Source: an uncultured Granulosicoccaceae bacterium | Lineage (GTDB): Bacteria; Pseudomonadota; Gammaproteobacteria; Granulosicoccales; Granulosicoccaceae | Assembly (NCBI GenBank): GCA_937951345.1 | Contig: CALFCF010000026.1 | Span: 1-46,411, forward strand | DNA length: 46,411 bases | Direction of reading: 5' to 3' | In this document: in pieces, positions 1 to 9,100 of the stretch | Layout: each line of letters begins with the position of its first letter | Numbering within the stretch: the first letter of the stretch is position 1 | The notes under the pieces: generated by a model | The model's database searches: none | The model's input: the letters and a program-made list of their open reading frames with translations, nothing else | Told to the model about the DNA's origin: nothing | Made by a program: the position numbers and the translations under genes

Positions 1-18
1 GGTATGTGAGACAACTAT

Positions 19-435
19 TCAGGCTGTAGATGTACTGATCAGTGCCTCATCGAACAATGCTCCGCATTGCTGTTGATAGAAAGGTTTTTGTACTGCTGTA
101 GATGCCTCTTTTCTTTGGAAGTAGGCAGAGATATGAGCTGGTATATAGTTCCCAGTTATAATGACGGCGGGTGGGGATGTCTGTTGTTTTTTGTATTCAA
201 GGTACTTCTCGGCATCGCCATCATTGCCCAAGCGTTGTTCCAAAAAAACAACATCAAACTTACTTTTTTCGGTAATTTTGCGAGCCTGCTCCAGAGTATA
301 TGCTTTCGTTACAGAACAACCGAATCTTCTGAGTACACGACTGACAGCCTCACAGTGTTGTCGGTCATCATCGATAACTAGTGTTTGTAGTTTTGTCTTA
401 GATTGCAGTTTGTTGACTTGCTGAAGAATGTCCAT
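19..435 (-). CDS. Stand-alone receiver protein with Glu at the phosphoacceptor site
   Basis: A 138-residue single-domain response regulator with no output domain. The acidic pocket is present (IDDD, residues 21-24), as are the conserved Thr (T94 in VIITGN) and Lys (K117 in VQKPF). The residue that should be the phosphoacceptor Asp is Glu (E66, in DVVFLEQRLG). The similar receiver at 11470-11883 has Asp in the matching motif (DVVFCDLRFPG), so the alignment is secure. In many receivers an Asp-to-Glu change mimics the phosphorylated state, so I infer a constitutive or phosphorylation-independent partner. There is no strong Shine-Dalgarno before the ATG. The gene ends 18 bases from the window edge, so its downstream neighbours are not visible. 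Confidence 0.9.
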   Translation of the reverse strand: MDILQQVNKLQSKTKLQTLVIDDDRQHCEAVSRVLRRFGCSVTKAYTLEQARKITEKSKFDVVFLEQRLGNDGDAEKYLEYKKQQTSPPAVIITGNYIPAHISAYFQRKEASTAVQKPFYQQQCGALFDEALISTSTA

Positions 436-573
436 ACTTGCTGAAGCCCATGGGTTATAAAAGTTTAATATCTGATTATCTAAATATGGCGGCTACGCAT
501 GGTAAGACCTTATTCGAGATAGTGTCTGTCGCTGCATTTACTCAGAAGCATATTACAGATATCCGCTATTTTT

Positions 574-612
574 AAGAATGAAAATGCTTGTTTTATATTA
601 TTTTTCATTCTT
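574..612. repeat. AT-rich inverted repeat
   Basis: The 11-bp arm AAGAATGAAAA at 574-584 is mirrored by TTTTCATTCTT at 602-612 across a 17-base AT-rich loop. It lies upstream of the receiver gene that reads leftwards from 435. It could be a weak hairpin or a binding site. The base composition makes a chance origin possible. Confidence 0.35.
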
Positions 613-1397
613 TTACTCTTTAAAAATCAGCGCAACTGATAAGGAACATCTCGTTTGCTGAAAGCAGATAAACAAGCGCTGCAGCACCAACTCGCCGCCA
701 GACATTGGCCTGATTTCCCTACCCTTTTCATTTCAACAATTATTCCAGCAAAATTATTCATCTTGCTGTTTAACCGATGCCTGCAGATGCAATTTTGCCC
801 GTCTCAATCAAACTTGGCCTCACCGCCCTTTTTGAAACGGTCGAATTTATTGGAATACGGGATAATTTCTTTGTAGATGACACTCTCTTCAGGTGTACTG
901 GCGTTTTCAGTAATGTTCCACCAACCGGCAGGTGCCTATGCTTGTTGAACAAGTATGGGACGTGGTTCAATCCAGGGTTCACTGATCGTCATAATGAAAA
1001 AATCGGATCCATTCGACTACAATGGCACGAGTAAGGTATTGAAGGTGCTTGTACTGTCGAAAGCGATCGATGAGTCTGATTACTTATTGCTCCCACCGAA
1101 AGAGTTTCTAGAGCTTGAAGTGGTACCAGTACTGTTATTACTTCGCACCGGGCTACTCGCGTAATCGTACGACCCGCTGAAGGGTGACTGTTCCGGGCCG
1201 TGCAACATAGGTCCATCACAAGATAAAGCGCTGGCTATCCCAAAGCGGGGTTCGTTGGATGGACTTATAACTGTATTGAGCCAATTAACTATTGCTTACG
1301 AACGGCGCGGGTTTCCGTAGTATCACCAACCTTGATTTTTTACTGACTGAATTTTGCGCTCTATATCAGAAGCTGTGTCGAGAAATATTCTGCGCGC

Positions 1398-1421
1398 AAG
1401 GACAAGGACAAGGACAAGGAC
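1398..1421. repeat. (AAGGAC)x4 tandem repeat
   Basis: Four perfect tandem copies of the hexamer AAGGAC, in DNA with no recognisable gene. Confidence 0.9.
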
Positions 1422-1549
1422 AATTAGATTGAAGCCCCATATTCCGGCTTATCCGGATATTTTATGTAGGGTGTTGAACAACACGCAGCTCTATAGGTTC
1501 TAGGGGCCAGATTTTCCGGCCCGCAAAAACCAGGTTTAGGTAGGTTGCC

Positions 1550-2302
1550 CTAATCAGCCAACAAGCGAAAACCGATATCACCGATTTTGTCGACATGCCA
1601 GTTTGAATAGTCTTTGATTTTCAATTTCTTCTTGAGATTATACAAGAGATATTCAATTTCGTGGTAGGGTTTCAGTGTGAGCTCTCCGCCAATTTCATTT
1701 AATAATTGTTCATGGCTCATGATCTTTCCAATATTGGTAAAGAGGGTCAACGCCAGCTTGTATTCACGGGGTGCTAGAGAAACAGTTTTGCCGTTTAGAT
1801 AAATATGACAGAGGTTTTTGTCGATAAGGTAGGGTCCACAGTGGTAGGTGCTGCCAACAATCTCTTTTCGGTTTGTCAGGGACCGGATTCTTTTTAGCAA
1901 TTCAGAGCGATGTACGGGTTTTGCAATGTAGTCATCTGCACCATTGCGGATCGCTGTCAGTACCGCTTCTCGTGTATTTCTCGAAGACACGAAAACTACC
2001 GGTAGATCCGTACCTAGTGAATCCCTGATGAATGCAAGCATTTCCAAACCTGATATGCTATCGCTCATTTCCCAGTCGAGCAGCACGAGATCGAAACTGG
2101 TATCGGAAAGAGCCTGCTTGAAGTCAGCGCAGGAAGTGAACACCTCACAGCTAATTTCACGTCGACCTAACCAATTCGATAGATATGCAGCATGAGTTTC
2201 ATCGTCCTCCAGATAGGCTATTCGTTTAATCGAGACCGCGCCTGAAGCCTTCGTGCTGCTGGTACGCCTTTCTCTGTTTGTTGAAGCTTGTGCTGTATTC
2301 AT
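1550..2302 (-). CDS. OmpR-family response regulator (receiver plus winged helix)
   Basis: This is the only response regulator in the window with an output domain. The N-terminal receiver has the acidic pair in YLEDDE, the phosphoacceptor Asp at about residue 76 (LVLLDWEMS) and the conserved Lys at about 128 (YIAKPV). The last ~95 residues fit a Trans_Reg_C winged-helix DNA-binding domain (LAPREYKLALTLF ... IGDIGFRLLAD). I chose ATG at 2302 because the upstream GGAG sits about five bases away; a GTG at 2308 would be too close to it. A 51-codon reading frame ends at this start region, suggesting translational coupling. The receiver resembles the stand-alone receiver at 16875-17297 (IAYxED, FKQAL, AKP motifs), so the two look paralogous. 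The target genes are unknown. Confidence 0.92.
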   Translation of the reverse strand: MNTAQASTNRERRTSSTKASGAVSIKRIAYLEDDETHAAYLSNWLGRREISCEVFTSCADFKQALSDTSFDLVLLDWEMSDSISGLEMLAFIRDSLGTDLPVVFVSSRNTREAVLTAIRNGADDYIAKPVHRSELLKRIRSLTNRKEIVGSTYHCGPYLIDKNLCHIYLNGKTVSLAPREYKLALTLFTNIGKIMSHEQLLNEIGGELTLKPYHEIEYLLYNLKKKLKIKDYSNWHVDKIGDIGFRLLAD

Positions 2303-2304
2303 GG

Positions 2305-2460
2305 TCACTCCTGCTTTTCAGTAGTCTTCTTTTTACTTAGTGTTATTTTTCTTGTTTCGTCTTTTTCGCGGCTGGCGATGTTAAATGTCCTATAGAACAA
2401 CAGGGATAACATTGGCATGGGCGGAATCGTTTTATTATGGTCGTAGTTTTCTGTATCCAT
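2305..2460 (-). CDS. Small leader peptide coupled to the OmpR-type regulator
   Basis: A 51-residue reading frame with a strong ribosome-binding site (GAGGAG, five bases before ATG). It begins MDTENYDHNK and ends with a Lys-rich tail (KKKTTEKQE). Its TGA stop lies inside the ribosome-binding region of the response regulator, with 2 bases to that gene's ATG at 2302; it also overlaps the alternative GTG at 2308 as GTGA. This is the geometry of translational coupling. No signal peptide or known family is apparent. The frame could be a regulatory leader or a real small protein. The ribosome-binding site and tight junction argue against a chance frame. Confidence 0.6.
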   Translation of the reverse strand: MDTENYDHNKTIPPMPMLSLLFYRTFNIASREKDETRKITLSKKKTTEKQE

Positions 2461-3142
2461 TCTGTCTCCTCATAAATGAGTATCACCGTCTCAGGAATTG
2501 TTATTGCTTTGGCGCGATAACGGGGCGCCATATTGCCTTAAAAAAAGCTTTACCTGTTTGGCTTTGAATCATCGTCGAGTAGAGGCTAAAGGCAAGTGCA
2601 AATAGCAATGACACTTACTGCTTGTTCTTTTCCTTAAAAAGTGCTGCATATGACACTCCACTGAAGATATATTGCTGATATCGAGTTGCAGTAATATTCC
2701 TGAAGCTGATCCCCGCCACTTCGTTGCTAATTTTCATTTGGACACAGGTTTGTATCAATTTGAAACAGATTGCGTGCTATAAATCATCGATCTGCCGGCC
2801 AGGTGGATTTGGGCACCAAGGTGCTAATTTCATTCTCTGTATGCAGCACTAGTTCTGAGAACGGTATTTCCGGTGAGTTGTTTTAGTGATGCCTGAGAGA
2901 TTTAACAGGCCAGGCGGAGCAAAAGGAAAGCAGCGACGTAGCTAACTGGGCTCAGGCAATTAGTTCCAAGCAAATAGGCAATATACTGCTGCACCTTTAA
3001 GCGACAAGGTTATTTTCTGGACCTGGTAGAGAAATGGTCTGACTAAAGCCTGAATACGGACGAGCGCAAAGTTATCCGAGGCCCAACACGAGGCATTATC
3101 TATAACGTATACTGCCTGAAATCCTATATGAGGTAAGGAGCT
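2461..3142. other. Divergent intergenic region
   Basis: About 680 bases between the leftward regulator operon and the rightward GTPase cluster. I found no supported gene. Promoters for both directions are expected here, but no convincing -35/-10 pair with correct spacing stood out. Confidence 0.5.
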
Positions 3143-3778
3143 GTGAAAGAACCCCATCGTACAGCTGATAACATTGCCGATATTGACTCGGCTTCTGGGT
3201 CAACGAAGGCAAACGGGTCTGCTTCTTTAAATTTCTCGGAAGGAGAACTTGGTCAAATCCAGAAAATTCTGTTTGGCAAACAGTTGCTCGAGAATAATAA
3301 TCGCTTGTCCAGTCTTTCCGCAGAGACAGAGGAAAAACTCCGACATATCTGCAGTAATTTTGATGCTCAGCTTGATAGTTTGAACAAAAGATTGGACAGC
3401 TCGCTCAAAGACCTCAAACAGCAAATTGAACAGGCAGAACACGCCTTTGCAACCACGCAGACCCAACTGAGCAAGGAATTTTCAAAGAATAAGCAGCAAC
3501 TAGTCACTCAACTCAGCACTACCTCTAACAAAGCAGACAAACAACAACAAAAATTGCAAGCTGATTTAGTTAGCTACCAGAATGAGCTGAAACATTCGCT
3601 GGAGCTTACCAGGGCAGAGTTGTTGGAGCGTATGGATCACGCAGTGAATGAGCTAAAAAGCGGCAAACTTGACCAGGGTGCGCTATCGCGCCTTCTTGGC
3701 AATATGGCGAAAGAGCTTTCCGCGGATACTGACTACAAGGAAGAATCGATAGTTGAGCCGTCTGCTCATGATTCGTAA
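3143..3778 (+). CDS. Coiled-coil protein, first gene of the GTPase cluster
   Basis: A 211-residue protein starting at GTG, with AAGGAGCT directly upstream. Residues ~50-175 are rich in Gln, Lys, Leu and Ser in a heptad-like pattern, so a long coiled coil is likely. There is no signal peptide or membrane segment. Residues 39-47 (IQKILFGKQ) resemble residues 30-38 of the next protein (LRGLLFGQQ), each followed by a helical stretch; the two may share a docking motif. The next gene starts 30 bases downstream in the same direction. Its function is unknown. I infer a scaffold or effector in the module with the membrane protein and the Rab-like GTPase. Confidence 0.8.
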   Translation: MKEPHRTADNIADIDSASGSTKANGSASLNFSEGELGQIQKILFGKQLLENNNRLSSLSAETEEKLRHICSNFDAQLDSLNKRLDSSLKDLKQQIEQAEHAFATTQTQLSKEFSKNKQQLVTQLSTTSNKADKQQQKLQADLVSYQNELKHSLELTRAELLERMDHAVNELKSGKLDQGALSRLLGNMAKELSADTDYKEESIVEPSAHDS

Positions 3779-3807
3779 AAGAAGATAAACGAAAATTAGA
3801 GGATAGT

Positions 3808-5127
3808 GTGACACACGACCCGCAGCCTATTCTGGAAGATCCCGAACTCGCAGATTCAAGCTCTGCGTTCGAGCCTCTTAATGACATAGATACCTTAAGA
3901 GGTCTGCTGTTCGGGCAACAGGCAAGTAGCATTGAACGGTTAAAAACACGCCTCAGCCAACTTGAACGGCGTATTAGCACCCCAGACAGCAGAGTCGTAG
4001 ATACCAGTGAGATTCTGGCTGAGGCAGTGGAAAAACGCTTGCAGGCAGACGCTAAACTCGGCGTCGCACTCAAACCAGTAGTTGTGGAACAATTTCGCGA
4101 GACGTCAAGAGACGATCCCGAAGTGATGGCCGATGCCTTATACCCTATTTTAGGGCCGGCTATTCGCAAAATGATCATCAGCATTTTATCTCCGGATAGG
4201 AACGCCAAGAAACGCACTTATCGCGTTGAACAACTTTTTCTGATCCACAACGCCACCGGGTTGCCTGTATCGCATGTGTCAGCCTCATTAGCATCCACTC
4301 AAGATGCGGACATGGTAAGTGGTATGTTGAGCGCCATCCAATCGTTCGTAAAAGATGCTTTTGACACTGACGAATTTGATACCCTCAATACGCTACAACT
4401 CGGGGATGTGTCAGTCTGGATTGAATGGGGCCCGGAGGCCGTGCTCGCAGCGGTTGTTCGAGGCATACCACCGATACACCTGAGGGATGCACTGCAGATC
4501 CAGATTGAGGATATTCACCGAAGATTCGCCAGTGACTTGTCCGTCTATGACGGTGATGCCAGTAGTTTTGACTCGCTGGATCCTGAATTAACTCTGTTTC
4601 TGGAAAGTCACGATGGACGACTGAAAAACCGCTTGAAGAATTTACCTGTGCGTGCCAAGCGACAGTTACTCATTTGCGGCTTGCTCGTTGGCTGTGCACT
4701 TGTTTGGTTTTGCCACAGTTGGTTCGACTCCCGAAGATGGGCAAATTATGTAGCAGATCTGGAAAATCAGCCCGGCATTGTTATCACCGATCAACACCAT
4801 GGTTTTCGACAGTATTCCGTTACTGGACTTAGGGATCCTATGGCTAGCGATCCCCTGGAATTGCTGGCCTCGACCTCAATAAACCCTGATTACGTGAACT
4901 ATCAATTTGAGCCCTATCAGGCAATGCATCCTGATTTTACCCTTGAGCGCGCCAATCAAATGTTATCACCTCCACAAGGTGTGCAGCTTAGATTTGAAAA
5001 CCCGGTGTTGCTGATAAGTGGCGTGCAAGACAGGCAATGGGGTGCGTTTGCCAAAAAATTTGCTCTTAGTATCGCTGGTATCGACAAAGTAATTGTTCTG
5101 TATTCGGGAGATGTTTCAAGCCAATGA
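3808..5127 (+). CDS. Membrane-anchored protein of the OmpA-associated family found with Rab-like GTPases
   Basis: A 439-residue protein starting at GTG. The N-terminal ~280 residues contain signatures I recall from a family often annotated as OmpA family protein: ALYPILGPAIRKMI at 110-123, YRVEQLFLIHNATGL at 138-152, DADMVSGMLSAIQ at 166-178 and VVRGIPP at 216-222. A single membrane segment lies at ~287-303. The C-terminal ~130 residues should be periplasmic and resemble the BON/OmpA-like tail of this family, though I see no clear peptidoglycan-binding motif. There is no N-terminal signal peptide, so the large N-terminal half is probably cytosolic. The stop overlaps the GTPase start (ATGA), indicating tight coupling. 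I infer a membrane platform for the GTPase. Confidence 0.8.
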   Translation: MTHDPQPILEDPELADSSSAFEPLNDIDTLRGLLFGQQASSIERLKTRLSQLERRISTPDSRVVDTSEILAEAVEKRLQADAKLGVALKPVVVEQFRETSRDDPEVMADALYPILGPAIRKMIISILSPDRNAKKRTYRVEQLFLIHNATGLPVSHVSASLASTQDADMVSGMLSAIQSFVKDAFDTDEFDTLNTLQLGDVSVWIEWGPEAVLAAVVRGIPPIHLRDALQIQIEDIHRRFASDLSVYDGDASSFDSLDPELTLFLESHDGRLKNRLKNLPVRAKRQLLICGLLVGCALVWFCHSWFDSRRWANYVADLENQPGIVITDQHHGFRQYSVTGLRDPMASDPLELLASTSINPDYVNYQFEPYQAMHPDFTLERANQMLSPPQGVQLRFENPVLLISGVQDRQWGAFAKKFALSIAGIDKVIVLYSGDVSSQ

Positions 5128-5645
5128 GTATCCTGCAAAGAAAAGTCTGTATGTTGGGTTCATACGCTGTCGGTAAGACAAGCCTGGTTAGACGCTACGT
5201 GGACAGCATATTCTCGGAGACCTACACCACGACTATCGGTGTGAAAATAGACAAAAAGATGGTGACTGCTGGTGAGCAACAATTGTCGCTTGTACTCTGG
5301 GACGTCTATGGTGAAGACAGCCACCAGAGTGTTGTTCCTGCTTATCTACGAGGCCTATCTGGTTATATTCTGGTAGTGGATCCCACCCGTGAAACCACCG
5401 TACAAAGTGCTGTCAAGCTACATCAGATGGTAGAGACCAATTTTGGTAACAAACCTTTTGTGCTGGCCTTGAACAAATCTGACTTGAAAGATCAGTGGAT
5501 CGGGGAACAGCGCGATCTGTCGTATCTAGAAGACTCGGCAATTGCCCGCATTGAAACCAGTGCCAAGACGGATACAGGGGTCGACGAGATGTTCGACAAT
5601 TTAGCTGCTGCATTGGTACCTTCTAACGAGGTGGTGCTGGAGTGA
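5124..5645 (+). CDS. Rab-like small GTPase
   Basis: A 173-residue Ras-superfamily GTPase of the bacterial Rab-like type. All nucleotide motifs are visible: P-loop GSYAVGKTS (12-20), switch I YTTTIG with T37, WDVYG with D60 and G63, NKSD at 117-120 and SAK at 146-148. The residue matching the catalytic Gln61 of Ras is Glu (E64, WDVYGED versus the usual WDTAGQE), so intrinsic GTP hydrolysis may be slow or dependent on a partner. There is no C-terminal Cys for prenylation, so membrane targeting would need the neighbouring membrane protein. It overlaps its neighbours by 4 bases on both sides (ATGA, GTGA). It presumably acts as a GTP-controlled switch in this cluster. Confidence 0.95.
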   Translation: MSILQRKVCMLGSYAVGKTSLVRRYVDSIFSETYTTTIGVKIDKKMVTAGEQQLSLVLWDVYGEDSHQSVVPAYLRGLSGYILVVDPTRETTVQSAVKLHQMVETNFGNKPFVLALNKSDLKDQWIGEQRDLSYLEDSAIARIETSAKTDTGVDEMFDNLAAALVPSNEVVLE

Positions 5646-6049
5646 GCCTTGTAGCCACCCCCATAACTATCGCAAGATATTTGCGCAAGCTCGGCGCGGA
5701 TACCCGTGCCCTTGCTTATCTCGAACTGGATCAGAGCCTTCATGTCATCGCGAGCGGTGGAAATCTTGAGATACTTGGTACGACCACCATAAACTCCAAT
5801 AAGTCCATCACCTCCCAGGTTGATATTCTCGTGGGTCTTATCCCCACTGGAACCGCTCCGGTAATCATAGCCAATGCTCAGATGGTTAAAGATCGTTTCT
5901 TCGACCTTCACCTGTTCAAAGAGTTGGAGCGCCAATGGGTTCTTCTTCTCGACAGTACCGAATCGGCACGAAACCTACAAGCCGATCAGCAAGTTCGACT
6001 CAACAACGCTCTTTTGCTCGAGCAAGAGCAGAAAAGCGAAAAAAAATAG
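5642..6049 (+). CDS. Small regulator after the GTPase, possibly truncated by an in-frame TAG
   Basis: A 135-residue protein with GTG start overlapping the GTPase stop by 4 bases. Features include LVGLIPTG and the pattern DLHLFKELERQWVLLLDSTESA followed by a polar helix. This pattern recalls the N-terminal regulatory region of cyclase or sensor proteins that accompany Rab-like GTPases in other bacteria; I state that from memory. After TAG at 6047-6049 the same frame stays open for 33 more codons to TGA at 6149-6151, ending 15 bases before the next gene. The downstream piece (QYDYLPAREVSRLNHLIKVV) looks protein-like. The native product may be 169 residues, with the TAG a nonsense mutation or sequencing error. 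It could be the GTPase's regulator or partner. Confidence 0.65.
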   Translation: MSLVATPITIARYLRKLGADTRALAYLELDQSLHVIASGGNLEILGTTTINSNKSITSQVDILVGLIPTGTAPVIIANAQMVKDRFFDLHLFKELERQWVLLLDSTESARNLQADQQVRLNNALLLEQEQKSEKK

Positions 6050-6166
6050 ATCATTGGCCAGTATGACTATCTGCCTGCGCGAGAGGTCAGTAGGCTGAAT
6101 CACCTAATTAAAGTTGTTGCTCTCGTTGAGAGTTATTCCAAAAGCTACTGAGTCCCGATAATTTCA

Positions 6167-9100
6167 ATGGCAAAGAAAAAGGTTGGAAAGCGATCACGAA
6201 AATCAAGCAGGCAAGCGAAATCGCGTAAACTGGAAGTGGAAACCACTGAAAGCACCAGTAGCGACACTCAAGCCAGTGCAACGGAACACGCTGGTGCGTC
6301 TCTTCAGATAAATGACACTAGTGTTGATCTGATACAAATCGCCGCTATCGGTGCTTCCGCAGGTGGGCTCGAACCCATCGAAAACTTTTTCGATTCCATG
6401 CCTGCAGATTCCGGCTGTGCATTTGTCATTATCCAGCATCTCTCCCCCGACTTTCGCAGCCTGATGGATGAGTTACTGGCCCGCCACTCAAGTATGAACA
6501 TTCATCGAGTCACCGATGGCATGCAGATCGAACCAGACTCGATCTATCTAAATCCACCGCGCTCAGTCATGACTATTGACGGCAATGTTCTGAGAGTGGA
6601 GAGAATCGACACCCAGGATACGGTTTATCTACCTATCGATCTTTTTTTTAATTCTCTGGCACAAAGTCGTAGGGAGCAAGCCATAGGTCTGGTTTTATCC
6701 GGCACCGGTTCGGACGGCACCCGGGGCAGTCTGGCGATAAGTGAGGTGGGAGGAAAAGTACTGGTTCAGGATCCTGAAACGACCCGCTTTAATGGCATGC
6801 CTAAGTCAGTCGTCGCGGACGGCAACTATTCCCTCATTGCACCACCACATGATTTAGCAATTGGAGTCGTGAAGCTGATAAACGGAGAGTCACTGGAAGA
6901 TCTTTTAAATACCGAAAGACAGCCTATTGAAGAGCCGCTGCAAGATCTGTTGTCAATGCTAAAGCATCGTTACGGTACTGAGTTCGAACAATATAAGGAA
7001 GCAACAATAAAACGCCGTATAGAGCGACGGGCGCAAATGCGGCGTATTTCTGACATTAATGACTATAGAGATATTCTGAACACGGACGAGGCCGAACTCC
7101 AGGAACTGTATGCGGATCTGCTAATTGAAGTTACCGAATTCTTCAGAGATAACAGTGCCTTTGACATTCTGGAACAACGGGTTATTCCTGAGTTGATGGC
7201 CGATTTAAAGGATGGGGAAGCCGTACGAGTGTGGGTGCCTGGCTGCGCCAGTGGTGAAGAGGCTTATTCAATTGCCATCCTTTTGCAGGAGCATGCGCGT
7301 GCAAAGGGTATTTATCTTCAGCTTAAAATCATGGCAACTGATATCCACATACGTTCCATGAATCAGGCCAGTTCCGGCATTTATTCTGAGGATGCTCTAA
7401 AAGGTATGCCGGCTGAGCTCATCACACGTTATTTTGACATAGCCGATGGGCAGGCACAGATAAAACCGACTATCAGAAACATGGTATTTTTCAGCACACA
7501 CGATGTGATGCGAGACCCGCCTTTTACCCGCATTGATCTGATCAGTTGCAGAAATCTGCTGATCTACCTGAAAGAAGATGCTCAAGAGAAGGTGATGAAT
7601 CTGCTGCACTTTTCTTTGCGCAAAAACGGCTTTCTTTTCCTTGGACCGAGTGAGCACATAGGCGCCATTGCACATGAGTTCGAAGCGGTCAATGAAAAAT
7701 GGCGTATTTACAAAAAACGCCGAGATATAAAACTTCTGCCCTCCGAATCCATATTTCAGAGGGCAGATGTGTCAAAAGACATCGCTGTGGCGAACACCTA
7801 CGCACGCAATGTAGTGCGCCACACAGCGACCGCCGATGAGAACACTATTCCATTTAAACGTGCTCAGCGCAGCGCACTGGAAACCATAGTCTCTCGCTAT
7901 GCACCCCCCGGTTTTCTTCTAACCGAGGATGGTGTAATTGTTCACATTTTCGGAAATGCCGGAACGTTGCTACCGCTCCAATCAGGATCTTTCAGCAAAA
8001 GGATAGTCGACCTGATCAGAGCGGATATGAAGGTGATTGTAACAGCCGCACTTGATCACGCCCGGAGTAGCGGATTTGAGGGTTTTCGCCGCACTGCCTA
8101 CGTCAAGGAGGAGAATGAAGCATCTTCCACCTACGAGGTGTCGTTGGAGCGACTCGATCTGCCAGCAGAGTCGATGCGTTTTCTACTTTTGTCTATTCAG
8201 AAGCAGGAAACAAATTCAGCAAGTGAAACTGAACGTGAATTGAAAGCACCAGAGTTTCTCTCGCATGAATCTGCAGATGCTCTGCAACAAAGAATTCTCG
8301 TCCTCGAGCATAGCCTGCAATCATCTGAAGAAAGCCTGCAGTCAACAATTGAAGAACTTGAAACAAGCAATGAGGAGCTGCAAAGCACCAATGAAGAGCT
8401 TATGTCAACGAACGAAGAACTTCAGAGCACCAATGAAGAACTTCACTCGGTTAATGAAGAACTTTACACAGTCAGCGCAGAGCATCAAAGAAAAAATGAA
8501 GAGCTGACCGAGAGAGACACCGACGTCAATATGCTGTTGCAACTATCCAAAATTGGTACTTTGCATCTTGATGAGGATCTACGATTGCAGCGTTACACCA
8601 AAAAGGCACGCAGTCTGTTCAATATTATGCCACAGGATCTGGGTCGACCGTTCAGCCATATCACCTCACAAACAGTCGATCATGACATCGTCGGAATGGT
8701 CAACACTGTTAAGGAAAAACAGGAAGTTATCGAAACCGAGCTGCTTGTCAATGACGAAGTGTACCTGCTGCGAATATTACCTTATCAGCGTGACGATAAG
8801 CTAAGCAGGGGCGTGTTGATCACCATTATCGATATCACAGATCTACAAGAAATACGCACGGAACTGCAAAGTCTCAACGAACAGTACAAGGACATTGTCG
8901 AAAATACTGACAGCTTTATTGTCCGCTGGCATGCATCTTCAAACAAAATAAAATTCTGTAATGAACTCTACGCCAAGCGATGGAATGCAAAAGCTGAAGA
9001 CTTGATAGGCAAGGACATTATTTCCCTGAGATCAAAAGATCAGCAGGATGCATTTGTAAAAATAGTAGATGAGGTAAAAATCGGTGAACCCTACAATGGG

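Larger units (their letters stand above)
436..1549. other. 1.1-kb stretch without a convincing gene
   Basis: The short open frames here (for example 655-876, 777-1034 and 955-1164) match no family I recognise and lack good ribosome-binding sites. An imperfectly spaced inverted repeat, with 11-bp arms at 574-584 and 602-612, lies in AT-rich DNA. A four-copy hexanucleotide repeat is at 1398-1421. The stretch may hold decayed coding DNA, but I could not identify it. Confidence 0.5.

Noticed and set aside
67-381. Plus-strand open frame opposite the receiver at 19-435
   Set aside because: Shadow of the receiver gene, which has clear domain motifs on the other strand.
777-1034. 85-codon frame in the left gene-free stretch
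   Set aside because: No recognisable family, no ribosome-binding site and overlapping frames of similar length.
1398-1421. Hexamer repeat considered as a phase-variation tract
   Set aside because: It is not inside or just upstream of a credible gene, and hexamers do not shift frame.
3606-4217. 203-codon minus-strand frame across the first two GTPase-cluster genes
   Set aside because: It spans two well-supported plus-strand genes and has no family signature.
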